Assembly (NCBI RefSeq): GCF_052068095.1
Contig: NZ_JBQHDG010000002.1
Span: 310,001-374,000 of the forward strand
Reading direction: 5' to 3'
Origin: Phytohabitans sp052068095
Lineage (GTDB): Bacteria > Actinomycetota > Actinomycetes > Mycobacteriales > Micromonosporaceae
Length of the DNA: 64,000 bases
In this document: positions 40,658 through 48,510 of the stretch, piece after piece
Layout: the number at the start of each line of letters is the position of its first letter
How positions within the stretch are numbered: position 1 is the first letter of the stretch
Position numbers and translations under genes: made by a program
The notes under the pieces: generated by a model
What the model saw: the letters and a program-made list of their open reading frames with translations, nothing else
What the model was told of the DNA's origin: nothing
Database searches by the model: none

Positions 40658-40739
40658 CTCGGGGTCGCCGTCCGTTGTGGTGTTGTTGCGAGCCATATTC
40701 GCCCACGTCCGCGTCAGCCGCGGACCGTTTGCGCGGGGC
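40658..40739 (+). repeat. Partial copy of the intergenic repeat family
   Basis: The stretch shares GGGGTCGCCG, CGCCCACGTCCGCGTCAGC and GCGGACCG (40720-40727) with the forward copy at 19.75 kb in the same order, then is truncated three bases before the response-regulator stop codon. It lies between the TPR gene start and the 3' end of the regulator gene, in a 161-bp gap that otherwise shows no feature. Confidence 0.65.
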
Positions 40740-40741
40740 CC

Positions 40742-41347
40742 CTAGAGCCAGCCGGACTCGTCGGCGAGGCGGACCGCCTCGGCGCGGGTGCGGGCGCCGG
40801 TCTTGCCGATCGCGGACGAGAGGTGGTTGCGCACGGTGCCCTCGGAGAGCGCGAGCGTGGCGGCCAGGTCGGCGATGGTCCCGCCGTCGCGGGCGGCGCG
40901 CAGCACCTCGGTCTCGCGCACGGTCAGCGGGCTGTCGCCGGCGGCGAGCGACTCGGCGGCCAGTCCCGGGTCGACGACGCGCAGGCCGGCGGCGACCCGG
41001 CGGACGGCGTCGGCGAGCTGGCGGGCGGGCGTGTCCTTGACCACGAAGCCGCTCGCGCCGGCGGACATCGCCCGGCGCAGGTAGCCGGGGCGGCCGAACG
41101 TGGTGACGACGAGCACCTTGCACGCGGGCAGCGCGGCGCGGAGGGCGGCGGTGGCGGCGAGCCCGTCGAGGCCGGGCATCTCGACGTCGAGCAGCGCCAC
41201 GTCGGGTCGGGTGCGGCGGGCCGCCTCGACCACCTCGTCGCCGCGGCCGACCTCGGCCACCACCTCCAGGTCGGTCTCCAGGGACAGCAGCGCGGCCAGC
41301 GCGCCCCGCACGAGGGCCTGGTCGTCGGCGAGGAGGAGGCGGATCAC
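40742..41347 (-). CDS. Response regulator, NarL/DesR type
   Basis: 201 residues. The receiver domain has the acidic pair in LLLADDQALVRGAL, phospho-acceptor Asp54 in VALLDVEMPGLDG and the conserved Lys in GFVVKDTPA. The C-terminal LuxR-type helix-turn-helix is PLTVRETEVLRAARDG followed by ATLALSEGTVRNHLSSAIGK. The GTG at 41347 overlaps the kinase stop (GTGA). As the last gene of a four-gene operon with an ABC exporter and kinase, it probably regulates that operon. DesR-type regulators typically respond to membrane state or envelope-active compounds. Confidence 0.95.
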   Translation of the reverse strand: MIRLLLADDQALVRGALAALLSLETDLEVVAEVGRGDEVVEAARRTRPDVALLDVEMPGLDGLAATAALRAALPACKVLVVTTFGRPGYLRRAMSAGASGFVVKDTPARQLADAVRRVAAGLRVVDPGLAAESLAAGDSPLTVRETEVLRAARDGGTIADLAATLALSEGTVRNHLSSAIGKTGARTRAEAVRLADESGWL

Positions 41348-42435
41348 GGCACCCGTACCCGCAATGTGAAACCCCTCTCCGGCGCGCGGCCGACGGTGAG
41401 CGAACCGCCCGCGGCCTCGGCCCGCTCCCGCAGCCCGGCCAGGCCGCGACCGCCCGCCGTGCCGTCCGGGCCGTGCCCGTCGTCGCCGACTTCCACCTCG
41501 TGTGGCGTGACGCGGATCCAGCAGCGCTTGGCGCCGCTGTGCCGCACCACGTTGGTGACACCTTCGCGCACCACCCAGCCGAACAGCTCGCGACGCTCCG
41601 GTGGCACCTGCTCCACGTCGTCCGGCAGCTCGACGTCGATGCCCGCGGAGGTGAGCGCGGCCTGCGCGCCGGCCAGCTCGGCGGCGAGGGAGGCCTGGGC
41701 GTACCCGGCGACGGCCGCCCGCACGTCGCGCAGGGACTGGCGGGCCAGCCGCTCCACGTCGCCGATCTCCTCCTCGGCCCGCTCGGGTGCCATCCGCACC
41801 AGCCGCCCGGCCAGCTCGGCCTTGACCGCGACCACGGTCAGCGAGTGGCCGAGCAGGTCGTGCAGGTCGCGGGCGAGGCGGTTGCGCTCGTCGGCGACGG
41901 CGAGGCGGGCGATCTCCTCGCGGGCGGCGGCCAGCTCGGCGTTGCGCTGGAGCAGCTGGGTCACGCCGAGCACGATCAGGCAGGCCAGGAAGACCGTGAA
42001 GCTGAGGTCCGGGCGCGGCCGCCACCCCGGCACGGCGACCGGCACGGCGACGGGCGCGAGCACGAACAGCCCCGCCAGCACCAGCGCCGGCCGGCGGGGC
42101 AGGCCGAAGAGCGCGACGACCGAGACGAAGGTCAGCAGGCCCAGCGCGCTCTCGCCGATCGCCGGCGTGAGCGCGCAGAGCAGCACCAGCATGCCGGCCA
42201 CGCCGGCCCAGCCCCACCAGCCCGGCACCGCTCGGCGCTGCTGGCGGGCCCGGCGGAACGCCCCGAAGAACGCCACGAAGATCGCGGCGAACAGCCCGAC
42301 CGCCACCACGCCGAGCGCGCGGGCGGCCGGGCTGTCCTCGCTCCACGCCTGGACGAGCGGCTCGACGAGGTAGACGAGCCAGACCCCGTACCAAAGGTGG
42401 AAGACGCGTCCCCGCACGCTGGGAACGCTACTCAT
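41344..42435 (-). CDS. Sensor histidine kinase, DesK-like
   Basis: 363 residues. Five to six membrane helices occupy residues 12-160, with no external domain. The HisKA_3 motif RNRLARDLHDLLGHSLTVV carries the phospho-acceptor His192. The ATPase domain has WVVREGVTNVVRHS and GRGLAGLRERAEAAGG. DesK relatives sense membrane thickness or fluidity. The ATG at 42435 overlaps the permease stop (ATGA) and its own stop overlaps the regulator start, so exporter, sensor and regulator form one coupled operon. Confidence 0.94.
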   Translation of the reverse strand: MSSVPSVRGRVFHLWYGVWLVYLVEPLVQAWSEDSPAARALGVVAVGLFAAIFVAFFGAFRRARQQRRAVPGWWGWAGVAGMLVLLCALTPAIGESALGLLTFVSVVALFGLPRRPALVLAGLFVLAPVAVPVAVPGWRPRPDLSFTVFLACLIVLGVTQLLQRNAELAAAREEIARLAVADERNRLARDLHDLLGHSLTVVAVKAELAGRLVRMAPERAEEEIGDVERLARQSLRDVRAAVAGYAQASLAAELAGAQAALTSAGIDVELPDDVEQVPPERRELFGWVVREGVTNVVRHSGAKRCWIRVTPHEVEVGDDGHGPDGTAGGRGLAGLRERAEAAGGSLTVGRAPERGFTLRVRVP

Positions 42436-43160
42436 GCCCTGGCCGTGTCGGCGCCGAACCGCCGCAGCGCCACGAACCCGAGTCCCACCGCCCAGGCCAG
42501 CAGCACCAGCAGCCCGCGCATGTCGAGCGAGCCGTGGAAGAGCGGGTTGCGGGCGAGCTGGCCGACCCAGTACGCGGGCGTGAACTCGGCGATGTCGCGC
42601 ATCAGCCGTGGCATGACCTCGATCGGCACCCACAGCCCGCCGAACGCGGCCAGCAGCATGTACAGCAGCGCGGAGATTTGCTGCACGCTGTCGGGGGTGG
42701 CGACGTAGCCGATCACCACACCGAGCGCGGCGAACGGGAGCGCGCCGAGCCACGAGCCGACGAAGACGAGCAGCCAGGTGGTGGCCGACAGGTGCACGCC
42801 GAGCGCGAGCGCGCCGAGCAGGTACACGACGACCAGCGGCGGGATGGCCATCAGCAGCGACGTGGCCACCTTGATCGCGACGTACCGGCTGGGCCGCAGC
42901 GGGGTGAGGCGGAGCTGGCGGTTCCAGCCGATGCCCCGCTCGACGGCGATCGAACCGCCGCGCCCCATCACGCTGGTCATCGAGCCGAAGACGCCGAGGC
43001 TCACCATGAGGTACGCCGAGGTGTCCACGCCGTCGAGGTCCTGGCCCTTGTTGAGCCCGCCGAAGATCAGCAGCAGCACGGCCGGCATGAGCATGCTGAA
43101 GATCAGCACGCGCTTGTTGCGGGGCAGGCGCTTGAGCTCCATGAGCAGGTATGTCTTCAT
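42432..43160 (-). CDS. ABC-2 type exporter permease
   Basis: 242 residues with six predicted membrane segments, e.g. VLIFSMLMPAVLLLIFGGL near the N-terminus and LLVLLAWAVGLGFVALRRFG at the end. The sequence MKTYLLMELKRLPRNKR at the start and the loop AVERGIGWNRQLRLTPLRPSR are typical of DrrB/YhgE-type ABC-2 permeases that export drugs or lipids. It pairs with the ATPase encoded just upstream (ATGA overlap). Substrate unknown. Confidence 0.9.
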   Translation of the reverse strand: MKTYLLMELKRLPRNKRVLIFSMLMPAVLLLIFGGLNKGQDLDGVDTSAYLMVSLGVFGSMTSVMGRGGSIAVERGIGWNRQLRLTPLRPSRYVAIKVATSLLMAIPPLVVVYLLGALALGVHLSATTWLLVFVGSWLGALPFAALGVVIGYVATPDSVQQISALLYMLLAAFGGLWVPIEVMPRLMRDIAEFTPAYWVGQLARNPLFHGSLDMRGLLVLLAWAVGLGFVALRRFGADTARA

Positions 43161-44047
43161 GCCGGCGCTCCTTCCAGGGTCAGGGCGACAAAAGCGTCCT
43201 CCAGCCCGCGGGCGGTGACCTCGATGTCGTACGCGGGTGTGGTGGCGACCAGCGCGCGCAGCGCGGCGTCGGAGTCGTGGCAGGTGAGCAGCACGGCGTC
43301 GCCGCGGCTCTCCACCTGGTCGACGCCGGGGAGGGCGGCGAGCGCGTTGAGGTCCGCGCCGGGCAGCGTGGCCCGGATGGTGCGGCCGGACACCTGCGCC
43401 TTGATCTGCGCGGCGGTGCCGTCGGCGACCACCCTGCCGGACCGCATGAAGACGATCCGGTCGGCGAACGCGTCCGCCTCCTCCAGGTAGTGGGTGGCGA
43501 AGAGCACCGTGCGGCCGTGGCCGCTCTCCTCCCGCATCGCCGCCCAGAACGAGCGCCGGGCCTCCACGTCCAGGCCGGTGGTCGGCTCGTCCAGCACGAT
43601 CAGCTCCGGGTCGGCGACGAGCGCCATCGCGAACCGCACCCGCTGCTGCTGCCCGCCGGAGAGCTTGGCCACCCGGCGCCCGGCGAGGTCGGTGAGCCCG
43701 GCCCGGGCCAGCACGTCGGGCACCGAGCGGTGGCCGGCGTACAGGGCGGCGGAGAGCTCGACGATCTCGCGCACGGTGAGGTCGGGCAGCAGCCCGCCGG
43801 ACTGGAGCAGCGCGCCGACCTTGCCGGCTGCGATCGCGTCGGCGGGCGGCATCCCGAAGAGGTGGGCGCTGCCGGTGTCCGGGCGGGCCAGGCCGAGGAG
43901 CATGTCGATGGTGGTGGACTTGCCGGCGCCGTTCGGCCCGAGGAGGGCGACGACCTCGCCGGGCCGGATGGTCAGGTCGAGCCCGTCGACGGCGGTGACG
44001 CCGCCGTACCGCTTGGTGAGCCCGCGAAGGGCGACTGTCGGTGTCAT
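43157..44047 (-). CDS. ABC exporter ATP-binding protein (DrrA-like)
   Basis: 296 residues. Walker A GPNGAGKST is at residues 37-45, the signature LSGGQQQRVRFAMALV, Walker B LIVLDEPTTGLD, and the H-loop FATHYLEEAD, with a C-terminal ~70-residue accessory domain. It is the first gene of the operon 44047-40742, which also encodes permease, DesK-like sensor and DesR-like regulator. This gene order is common for self-regulated exporters of antibiotics or lipids. Confidence 0.94.
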   Translation of the reverse strand: MTPTVALRGLTKRYGGVTAVDGLDLTIRPGEVVALLGPNGAGKSTTIDMLLGLARPDTGSAHLFGMPPADAIAAGKVGALLQSGGLLPDLTVREIVELSAALYAGHRSVPDVLARAGLTDLAGRRVAKLSGGQQQRVRFAMALVADPELIVLDEPTTGLDVEARRSFWAAMREESGHGRTVLFATHYLEEADAFADRIVFMRSGRVVADGTAAQIKAQVSGRTIRATLPGADLNALAALPGVDQVESRGDAVLLTCHDSDAALRALVATTPAYDIEVTARGLEDAFVALTLEGAPA

Positions 44048-44115
44048 GCCCTCACCGTCCGCCCGAGCGGCGCCGACCAGGTCGCCCGCCAGTCACCCCC
44101 GAGCCATGACGGATG

Positions 44116-45117
44116 TCATGCCCGCTGGTTGGCCCAGGTCCGGCGGTACCAGTAGAAGGTGCGGCGCAGCCCGTCGGAGAGGTCGACCGACGGCTCGAAG
44201 GCGGTGAGCCGGCGCAGCTTGGACAGGTCGGGCGCGCGGCGGGCTGGCGAGCCGGGCGGCGCGGGCTCGGCCACCACCCGCGTCTCCACGCCGGCGATGC
44301 GCAGCACGGCGCGGGCCAGGTCGCCGATCGTGGACTGGGCGCCGTCGTTGCCGATGTGGACGATCTCGCCGACCGCGGCGGGCGCCTCCATCAGCCGCAG
44401 CGTCGCCTCGACCGCGTCGTCGATGTAACAGAACGCGCGCTTGCGGTGCGGCCCCTTCACCAGGAACGGGTCGTCACCGCGCACCGCCCGCAGGCACATC
44501 TGCGGGATGAGCTGGTCGATGCCCATCCGCGGCCCGTAGACGTCGTAGAAGCGGCCCACCACCACCCGGCTGCGCCCCGCGCGGGCGGCGTGCACGAGCG
44601 CGGCCTCGGCGAAGAGGCGGCTGGCCGCGTACGCCGAGCGCGGCTCGGCCAGGTCGCCGACCACCACCGGCTCGCCCTCCTCGGTGGGCACCTGCACGAC
44701 GCCGTCTTCCACGCCGTCCGCGTAGACCTCGCCGGAGGAGGCGAAGAAGACCTTGTCGCCGGGCGCGGCCCAGTCGATGAGGTGGAGGGCGGCGAGCGCG
44801 TGGCCGCGGACCGCGCGGACCGGGTCGGACTCGATCGACTTCGGCAGCGGCGCGGGTGGCAGCAGGTAGATCTGGGCCCAGCCGCGGGGCAGCGCGGACC
44901 AGGTCGCCGGGTCGGTGAGGTCGCCCGCGATCACCTCGACGCCGGGTGTGGCGCCGAGCGCGGCCACCTCCGCCCGGTCGCGCCCGCGGGACAGGTTGTC
45001 GACGACCACGACGTGGTAACCCTCCGTGACCAGCCGTCGCGCCAGGTGCAGGCCGAAGAAGTCGGCACCGCCCAGTATGAGAGCCCGAGCTTTCAGGCTG
45101 CCTGTCCCGCCGTTCAC
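44116..45117 (-). CDS. NAD-dependent epimerase/dehydratase (extended SDR), atypical motifs
   Basis: 333 residues. The Rossmann start is ALILGGADFFGLHLARRL rather than the usual GxxGxxG. The catalytic Ser/Thr region is FFASSGEVYAD and the catalytic dyad reads Tyr164-x3-Arg168 in SAYAASRLFAEA, where a Lys is normal. Downstream VVVGRFYDVYGPRMGI and RAFCYIDDAVEATLRLM are the standard extended-SDR nucleotide-sugar blocks. It probably acts on a nucleotide sugar for envelope glycans, but the two substitutions leave the activity uncertain. GGGGGA precedes the GTG at 45117; this start is chosen over longer frames reaching 45180. Confidence 0.83.
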   Translation of the reverse strand: MNGGTGSLKARALILGGADFFGLHLARRLVTEGYHVVVVDNLSRGRDRAEVAALGATPGVEVIAGDLTDPATWSALPRGWAQIYLLPPAPLPKSIESDPVRAVRGHALAALHLIDWAAPGDKVFFASSGEVYADGVEDGVVQVPTEEGEPVVVGDLAEPRSAYAASRLFAEAALVHAARAGRSRVVVGRFYDVYGPRMGIDQLIPQMCLRAVRGDDPFLVKGPHRKRAFCYIDDAVEATLRLMEAPAAVGEIVHIGNDGAQSTIGDLARAVLRIAGVETRVVAEPAPPGSPARRAPDLSKLRRLTAFEPSVDLSDGLRRTFYWYRRTWANQRA

Positions 45118-45218
45118 CGCCCATTTCCCCCAAGCCCACGCTCCGACGGAGACGTTAGCAATGTGGGGCTGACCCCCCAAAGAGGTGCGTCGATTCCGCG
45201 ACAGGCCAGGTCAGCGGG

Positions 45219-45237
45219 TTATGTTAGGCTCACCAAA
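45219..45237 (+). promoter_or_regulatory. IdeR/DmdR-type iron box
   Basis: The 19-mer TTATGTTAGGCTCACCAAA differs at two positions from the actinobacterial iron-box consensus (TTAGGTTAGGCTCACCTAA). It ends 15 bases before the GTG start of the siderophore-type ATPase gene, where an iron-loaded repressor would block transcription. Confidence 0.75.
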
Positions 45238-45252
45238 CTTGGGGGTGATTCG

Positions 45253-46083
45253 GTGTCGGTGAGGCTCTCCGGTGAGGGGCTCACGCTCGCGTACGACCAG
45301 CGGGTCGTCGCCGAAGGACTGAGCGTGACGATCCCGGACAACTCGTTCACGGTGATCGTCGGTCCCAACGCCTGCGGCAAGTCGACGCTCCTGCGCGCCC
45401 TCTCCCGCATGCTCCGCCCCCGCACCGGCGCGGTCCACCTCGACGGCAAGGCCATCACGTCGTATCCGTCCAAAGAGGTCGCCCGCCGCCTCGGCCTGCT
45501 CCCCCAGACGTCGATCGCGCCCGACGGCATCACGGTGACCGACCTCGTGGCCCGCGGTCGCTTTCCGCACCAGCGGCTGCTGCGGCAGTGGTCGCGCGAA
45601 GACGAGCGGGTGGTGCGCGAGTCGATGGCCGCCACCGGCGTCACCGACCTCGCCGACCGCCTCGTCGACGAGCTCTCCGGCGGCCAGCGGCAGCGGGTGT
45701 GGCTGGCGATGGCGCTCGCCCAGCAGACCGGCATCCTGCTGCTGGACGAGCCCACCACGTTTCTCGACATCACCCACCAGGTCGAGGTGCTCGACCTGTG
45801 CGCCGACCTCCAGGAGACCGGCGGCCGCACGCTCGTCGCGGTGCTGCACGACCTCAACCAGGCCTGCCGGTACGCCACGCACCTGATCGCGATGCGCGAC
45901 GGCCGCGTCGTGGCCGAGGGCGCGCCCGGCGACATCGTCGACGCGACGCTCGTGGGCGAGGTGTTCGGCCTGGCCTGCCGCGTGGTCGCCGACCCGGAGA
46001 CGGGCACCCCGCTGGTGGTGCCGGCCGCCCGCCGCCCTTCTCACGCCGCGAGCTTGGCGGCGAGCACCGCGTCGCCCGCCTGA
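45253..46083 (+). CDS. Iron-siderophore ABC transporter ATPase (FepC/FhuC-like)
   Basis: 276 residues. Walker A GPNACGKST is at residues 37-45; the CGKST form is typical of siderophore and B12 importers. The signature is LSGGQRQRVWLAMALAQQT, Walker B ILLLDEPTTFLD, and the H-loop VAVLHDLNQACRYA, all FepC-like. It would power ferric-siderophore uptake, but no permease or binding protein is adjacent, so it must serve a transporter encoded elsewhere. Regulation by iron is supported by the box just upstream. The GTG at 45253 has GGGGGTGA eight bases upstream. Confidence 0.92.
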   Translation: MSVRLSGEGLTLAYDQRVVAEGLSVTIPDNSFTVIVGPNACGKSTLLRALSRMLRPRTGAVHLDGKAITSYPSKEVARRLGLLPQTSIAPDGITVTDLVARGRFPHQRLLRQWSREDERVVRESMAATGVTDLADRLVDELSGGQRQRVWLAMALAQQTGILLLDEPTTFLDITHQVEVLDLCADLQETGGRTLVAVLHDLNQACRYATHLIAMRDGRVVAEGAPGDIVDATLVGEVFGLACRVVADPETGTPLVVPAARRPSHAASLAASTASPA

Positions 46084-46094
46084 AGGTCCGCGCT

Positions 46095-47555
46095 TCACGG
46101 TGAACCGGGCAGCCGCACGGTGAACTCTGTGCGCCCCGGCCGGCTCGACACCTCGACGGTGCCGTGGTGCGCCTCCACGACGGCGGCCACGATCGCGAGC
46201 CCCAGCCCGGTGCTGCCGGCCGCGCGGGAGCGGGAGGTGTCGCCGCGCGCGAAGCGTTCGAACACGTCCGCCTGGAGGTCCGGCGCGATCCCCGGCCCGG
46301 TGTCCAGCACGGTGAGCACCGCACCGTCGCCGGCGGCGGCGCGCAGGGCGACGGTCACCTCGGTACCCGGCGGGGTGTGCGTACGCGCGTTGGCGAGCAG
46401 GTTGGCGACCACCTGGTGCAGGCGGGCCGCGTCGCCGGGCACGGTGAGCGCCTCCTCGGGCAGGTCGAGCCGCCACTTGTGCTCCGGGCCGGCCACGTGC
46501 GCGTCGCTGACCGCGTCGACCAGCAGCCGGGACAGGTCCACCGGCTCCGTCTCTAGTGGACGGCCCGAGTCGAGGCGGGCGAGCAGCAGCAGGTCGTCGA
46601 CGAGCGTGGTCATCCGCGCCGACTCCGACTCGACGCGCCGCAGCGCGTGCGCCACGTCCGGCGGCACCTCTTCCCGGCCGCGGCGGGTCACTTCCGCGTA
46701 CCCCCGGATCGCGGCGAGGGGGGTGCGCAGCTCGTGGCTGGCGTCCGCGACGAACTGCCGTACCCGCGTCTCGCTGGCCTGCCGCGCGGCCAGCGCGGCG
46801 GCGACGTGGCCGAGCATGCGGTTGAGCGCCGCGCCCACCTGGCCCACCTCGGTGCGCGGGTCGGTGTCCGCCTCGGGCACGCGCACGGACAGCGCCACCT
46901 CACCGCGGTCGAGCGGCAGCTCCGCGACCCGCCCCGCGGTGGCCGCGACCCGGCGCAACGGTCGCAGCGCGCCACCGATGATGAGCGCGCCGACCGCCAC
47001 CGCGAGGCACACGCCCGCCCCGACGACGGCCACCTCGATGCCGACGAGCCGCAGCACGGTGTCGTTCACGGTGGCCAGCGGGATGGCGGTGACGACCGTG
47101 CCGTCCGGGGTCGCGATGGCCAGGACCCGGTAGTCGCCGAGGTCGGGCAGCTCGACGGTGTGGATGCGGCGGTCCGTCGGCACCGTGACCAGCGCGGTCT
47201 CCTGGGCGGCGGTCAGCGGGACCTCGCCGTAGGCGTCGGGGTCCACCCGGGCCCCCCGGTCGACCGCGCCGTCGAGGACGATCGCGCGGACCGAGTCGGG
47301 CGGCAGGCCGGGCGTGGTGAGATCCTTGCCTCGCGGCGGCGGCCGGTGGCCAACGTCGACGACCTGCCCGTCGACCTGCTCGATGAGGTAGGCCCGCACC
47401 GCGAACGTGGTCGCGACCCCGATCAGCAGCCCGACGATGGCGAGCAGCGCGATGATCGCCGCGAGCAGGCGCGCCCGCAGCGACCAGGTGCTGGGCCGGG
47501 CGCTGGGCCGGCTGTTCGGCCTTTTCGGCCGGCTATTCGGCCGGCTTGAGGACAT
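46095..47555 (-). CDS. Sensor histidine kinase, PhoR/TcrY-like
   Basis: 486 residues. A cytoplasmic repetitive leader (PNSRPKRPNSRPSARPS) precedes membrane helix 1 (about 29-55); an extracytoplasmic sensor of ~110 residues follows, then helix 2 (about 170-195), a HAMP region, and the HisKA box VADASHELRTPLAAI with His274. The ATPase domain has VVANLLANARTHTP, VLDTGPGIAPD and GSTGLGLAIV. It is the cognate kinase of the PhoP-like regulator, whose stop codon lies 23 bases inside this gene. The overlap and the leader repeats suggest recent slippage at this junction. Confidence 0.94.
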   Translation of the reverse strand: MSSSRPNSRPKRPNSRPSARPSTWSLRARLLAAIIALLAIVGLLIGVATTFAVRAYLIEQVDGQVVDVGHRPPPRGKDLTTPGLPPDSVRAIVLDGAVDRGARVDPDAYGEVPLTAAQETALVTVPTDRRIHTVELPDLGDYRVLAIATPDGTVVTAIPLATVNDTVLRLVGIEVAVVGAGVCLAVAVGALIIGGALRPLRRVAATAGRVAELPLDRGEVALSVRVPEADTDPRTEVGQVGAALNRMLGHVAAALAARQASETRVRQFVADASHELRTPLAAIRGYAEVTRRGREEVPPDVAHALRRVESESARMTTLVDDLLLLARLDSGRPLETEPVDLSRLLVDAVSDAHVAGPEHKWRLDLPEEALTVPGDAARLHQVVANLLANARTHTPPGTEVTVALRAAAGDGAVLTVLDTGPGIAPDLQADVFERFARGDTSRSRAAGSTGLGLAIVAAVVEAHHGTVEVSSRPGRTEFTVRLPGSP

Positions 47556-48273
47556 ATCCCGCCCCGCGCAACGTGTGGATCATGGGTGGGCGGCCGGCGT
47601 CGATCTTCTTGCGCAGGTACGAGATGTACAGCTCGACCACGTTCGCCTGCCCGCCGAAGTCGTAGTGCCACACCCGGTCGAGGATCTGCGCCTTGCTCAA
47701 CACCCGGCGCGGGTTGCGCATCAGGTAGCGCAGCAGCTCGAACTCGGTCGCGGTCAACGACACCAGGTCGCCGCCCCGCCGCACCTCGTGGCTGTCCTCG
47801 TCGAGGCTGAGGTCGCCCACGACGAGCACGGCGTCGTCGCGCGTCGTGCCCACCCCGGCCCGCCGCATCAGCGCGCGCAGCCGCGCCACGACCTCCTCCA
47901 GGCTGAACGGCTTGGTCACGTAGTCGTCGCCGCCCGCGGTCAACCCCGCCACCCGGTCCTCGACCGCGTCGCGCGCGGTCAGGAAGAGCACCGGAACGTC
48001 GGGCCGCACGCCACGCAGCCGCCGCAGCACCTCCAGGCCGTCGAGGTCGGGCAGCATGATGTCGAGCACGACCGCGTCCGGCTCGAACTCCTTCGCCACC
48101 CGCACGGCCGCCATCCCGTTGGCGGCGCTGCGCACCTGCCACCCCTCGTAGCGCAGGGCCATCGAGAGCAGGTCGGTGAGCGTGGCCTCGTCGTCCACGA
48201 CGAGCACCCGCACGGGCTCGCCATCCGGCCGGCGCAGCTCGGGCCCGGCCGTCCTCGCGTTCACGCTGATCAC
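47533..48273 (-). CDS. OmpR-family response regulator, PhoP-like
   Basis: 246 residues, close in length and sequence to mycobacterial PhoP. The receiver has VRVLVVDDEA, phospho-acceptor Asp71 in VVLDIMLPDLDG and the long family match GGDDYVTKPFSLEEVVARLR. The C-terminal winged helix has SLTATEFELLRYLMRNPRRV and VWHYDFGGQANVVELYISYL, ending HTLRGAGYVLK. PhoP-like regulators bind 11-bp-phased TCACAG direct repeats, and such a repeat is present upstream, indicating autoregulation. The GTG at 48273 has AGGAG very close; a GTG three codons later is an alternative. Confidence 0.94.
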   Translation of the reverse strand: MISVNARTAGPELRRPDGEPVRVLVVDDEATLTDLLSMALRYEGWQVRSAANGMAAVRVAKEFEPDAVVLDIMLPDLDGLEVLRRLRGVRPDVPVLFLTARDAVEDRVAGLTAGGDDYVTKPFSLEEVVARLRALMRRAGVGTTRDDAVLVVGDLSLDEDSHEVRRGGDLVSLTATEFELLRYLMRNPRRVLSKAQILDRVWHYDFGGQANVVELYISYLRKKIDAGRPPMIHTLRGAGYVLKPAE

Positions 48274-48294
48274 GCTCCTATGCTGGCGAGCGCG

Positions 48295-48334
48295 CCTGTG
48301 CCCGTCCTTGGCCGTTTCTGTGCGCCACCTGTGA
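48295..48334 (-). promoter_or_regulatory. PhoP-type direct-repeat binding site upstream of the regulator gene
   Basis: Read on the minus strand, TCACAGG (48334-48328) and GCACAGA (48323-48317) start 11 bases apart, as in the TCACAGC-N4-TCACAGC site of mycobacterial PhoP. A third half-site GCACAGG (48301-48295) lies a further 22 bases on, in the same helical phase. The site ends 21 bases before the start codon. Confidence 0.6.
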
Positions 48335-48344
48335 GAATCTCATA

Positions 48345-48510
48345 GCCGGCGCGCAGCCGGGCTCGCTTCGCCGCGGTCGCCGCCCACGGCTACGGCGGCG
48401 GGGACTCGGCGAAGGCCTCGTAAGCCGGGCGCAGCCGGGCTCGCTTCGCCACGGTCGCCGCCCACGGCTACGGCGGCGGGGACTCGGCGAAGGCTTCGTA
48501 TGCCGGGCGC
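48345..48510. repeat. About 78-bp tandem repeat covering the 3' end of the SWIM gene
   Basis: Two nearly identical units (about 48345-48423 and 48424-48501) plus the beginning of a third carry the DNA that encodes the last residues of the SWIM protein (RPAYEAFAESPPP). The duplicated coding tail lies beyond the stop codon of the gene, so it is not translated with it. The unit length is 26 codons, so expansion would keep the frame. Confidence 0.7.

Noticed and set aside
48345..48510. Possible CRISPR array because of regularly spaced repeats
   Set aside because: The units are adjoining tandem copies without unique spacers and derive from the coding end of the SWIM gene; there are no cas genes.
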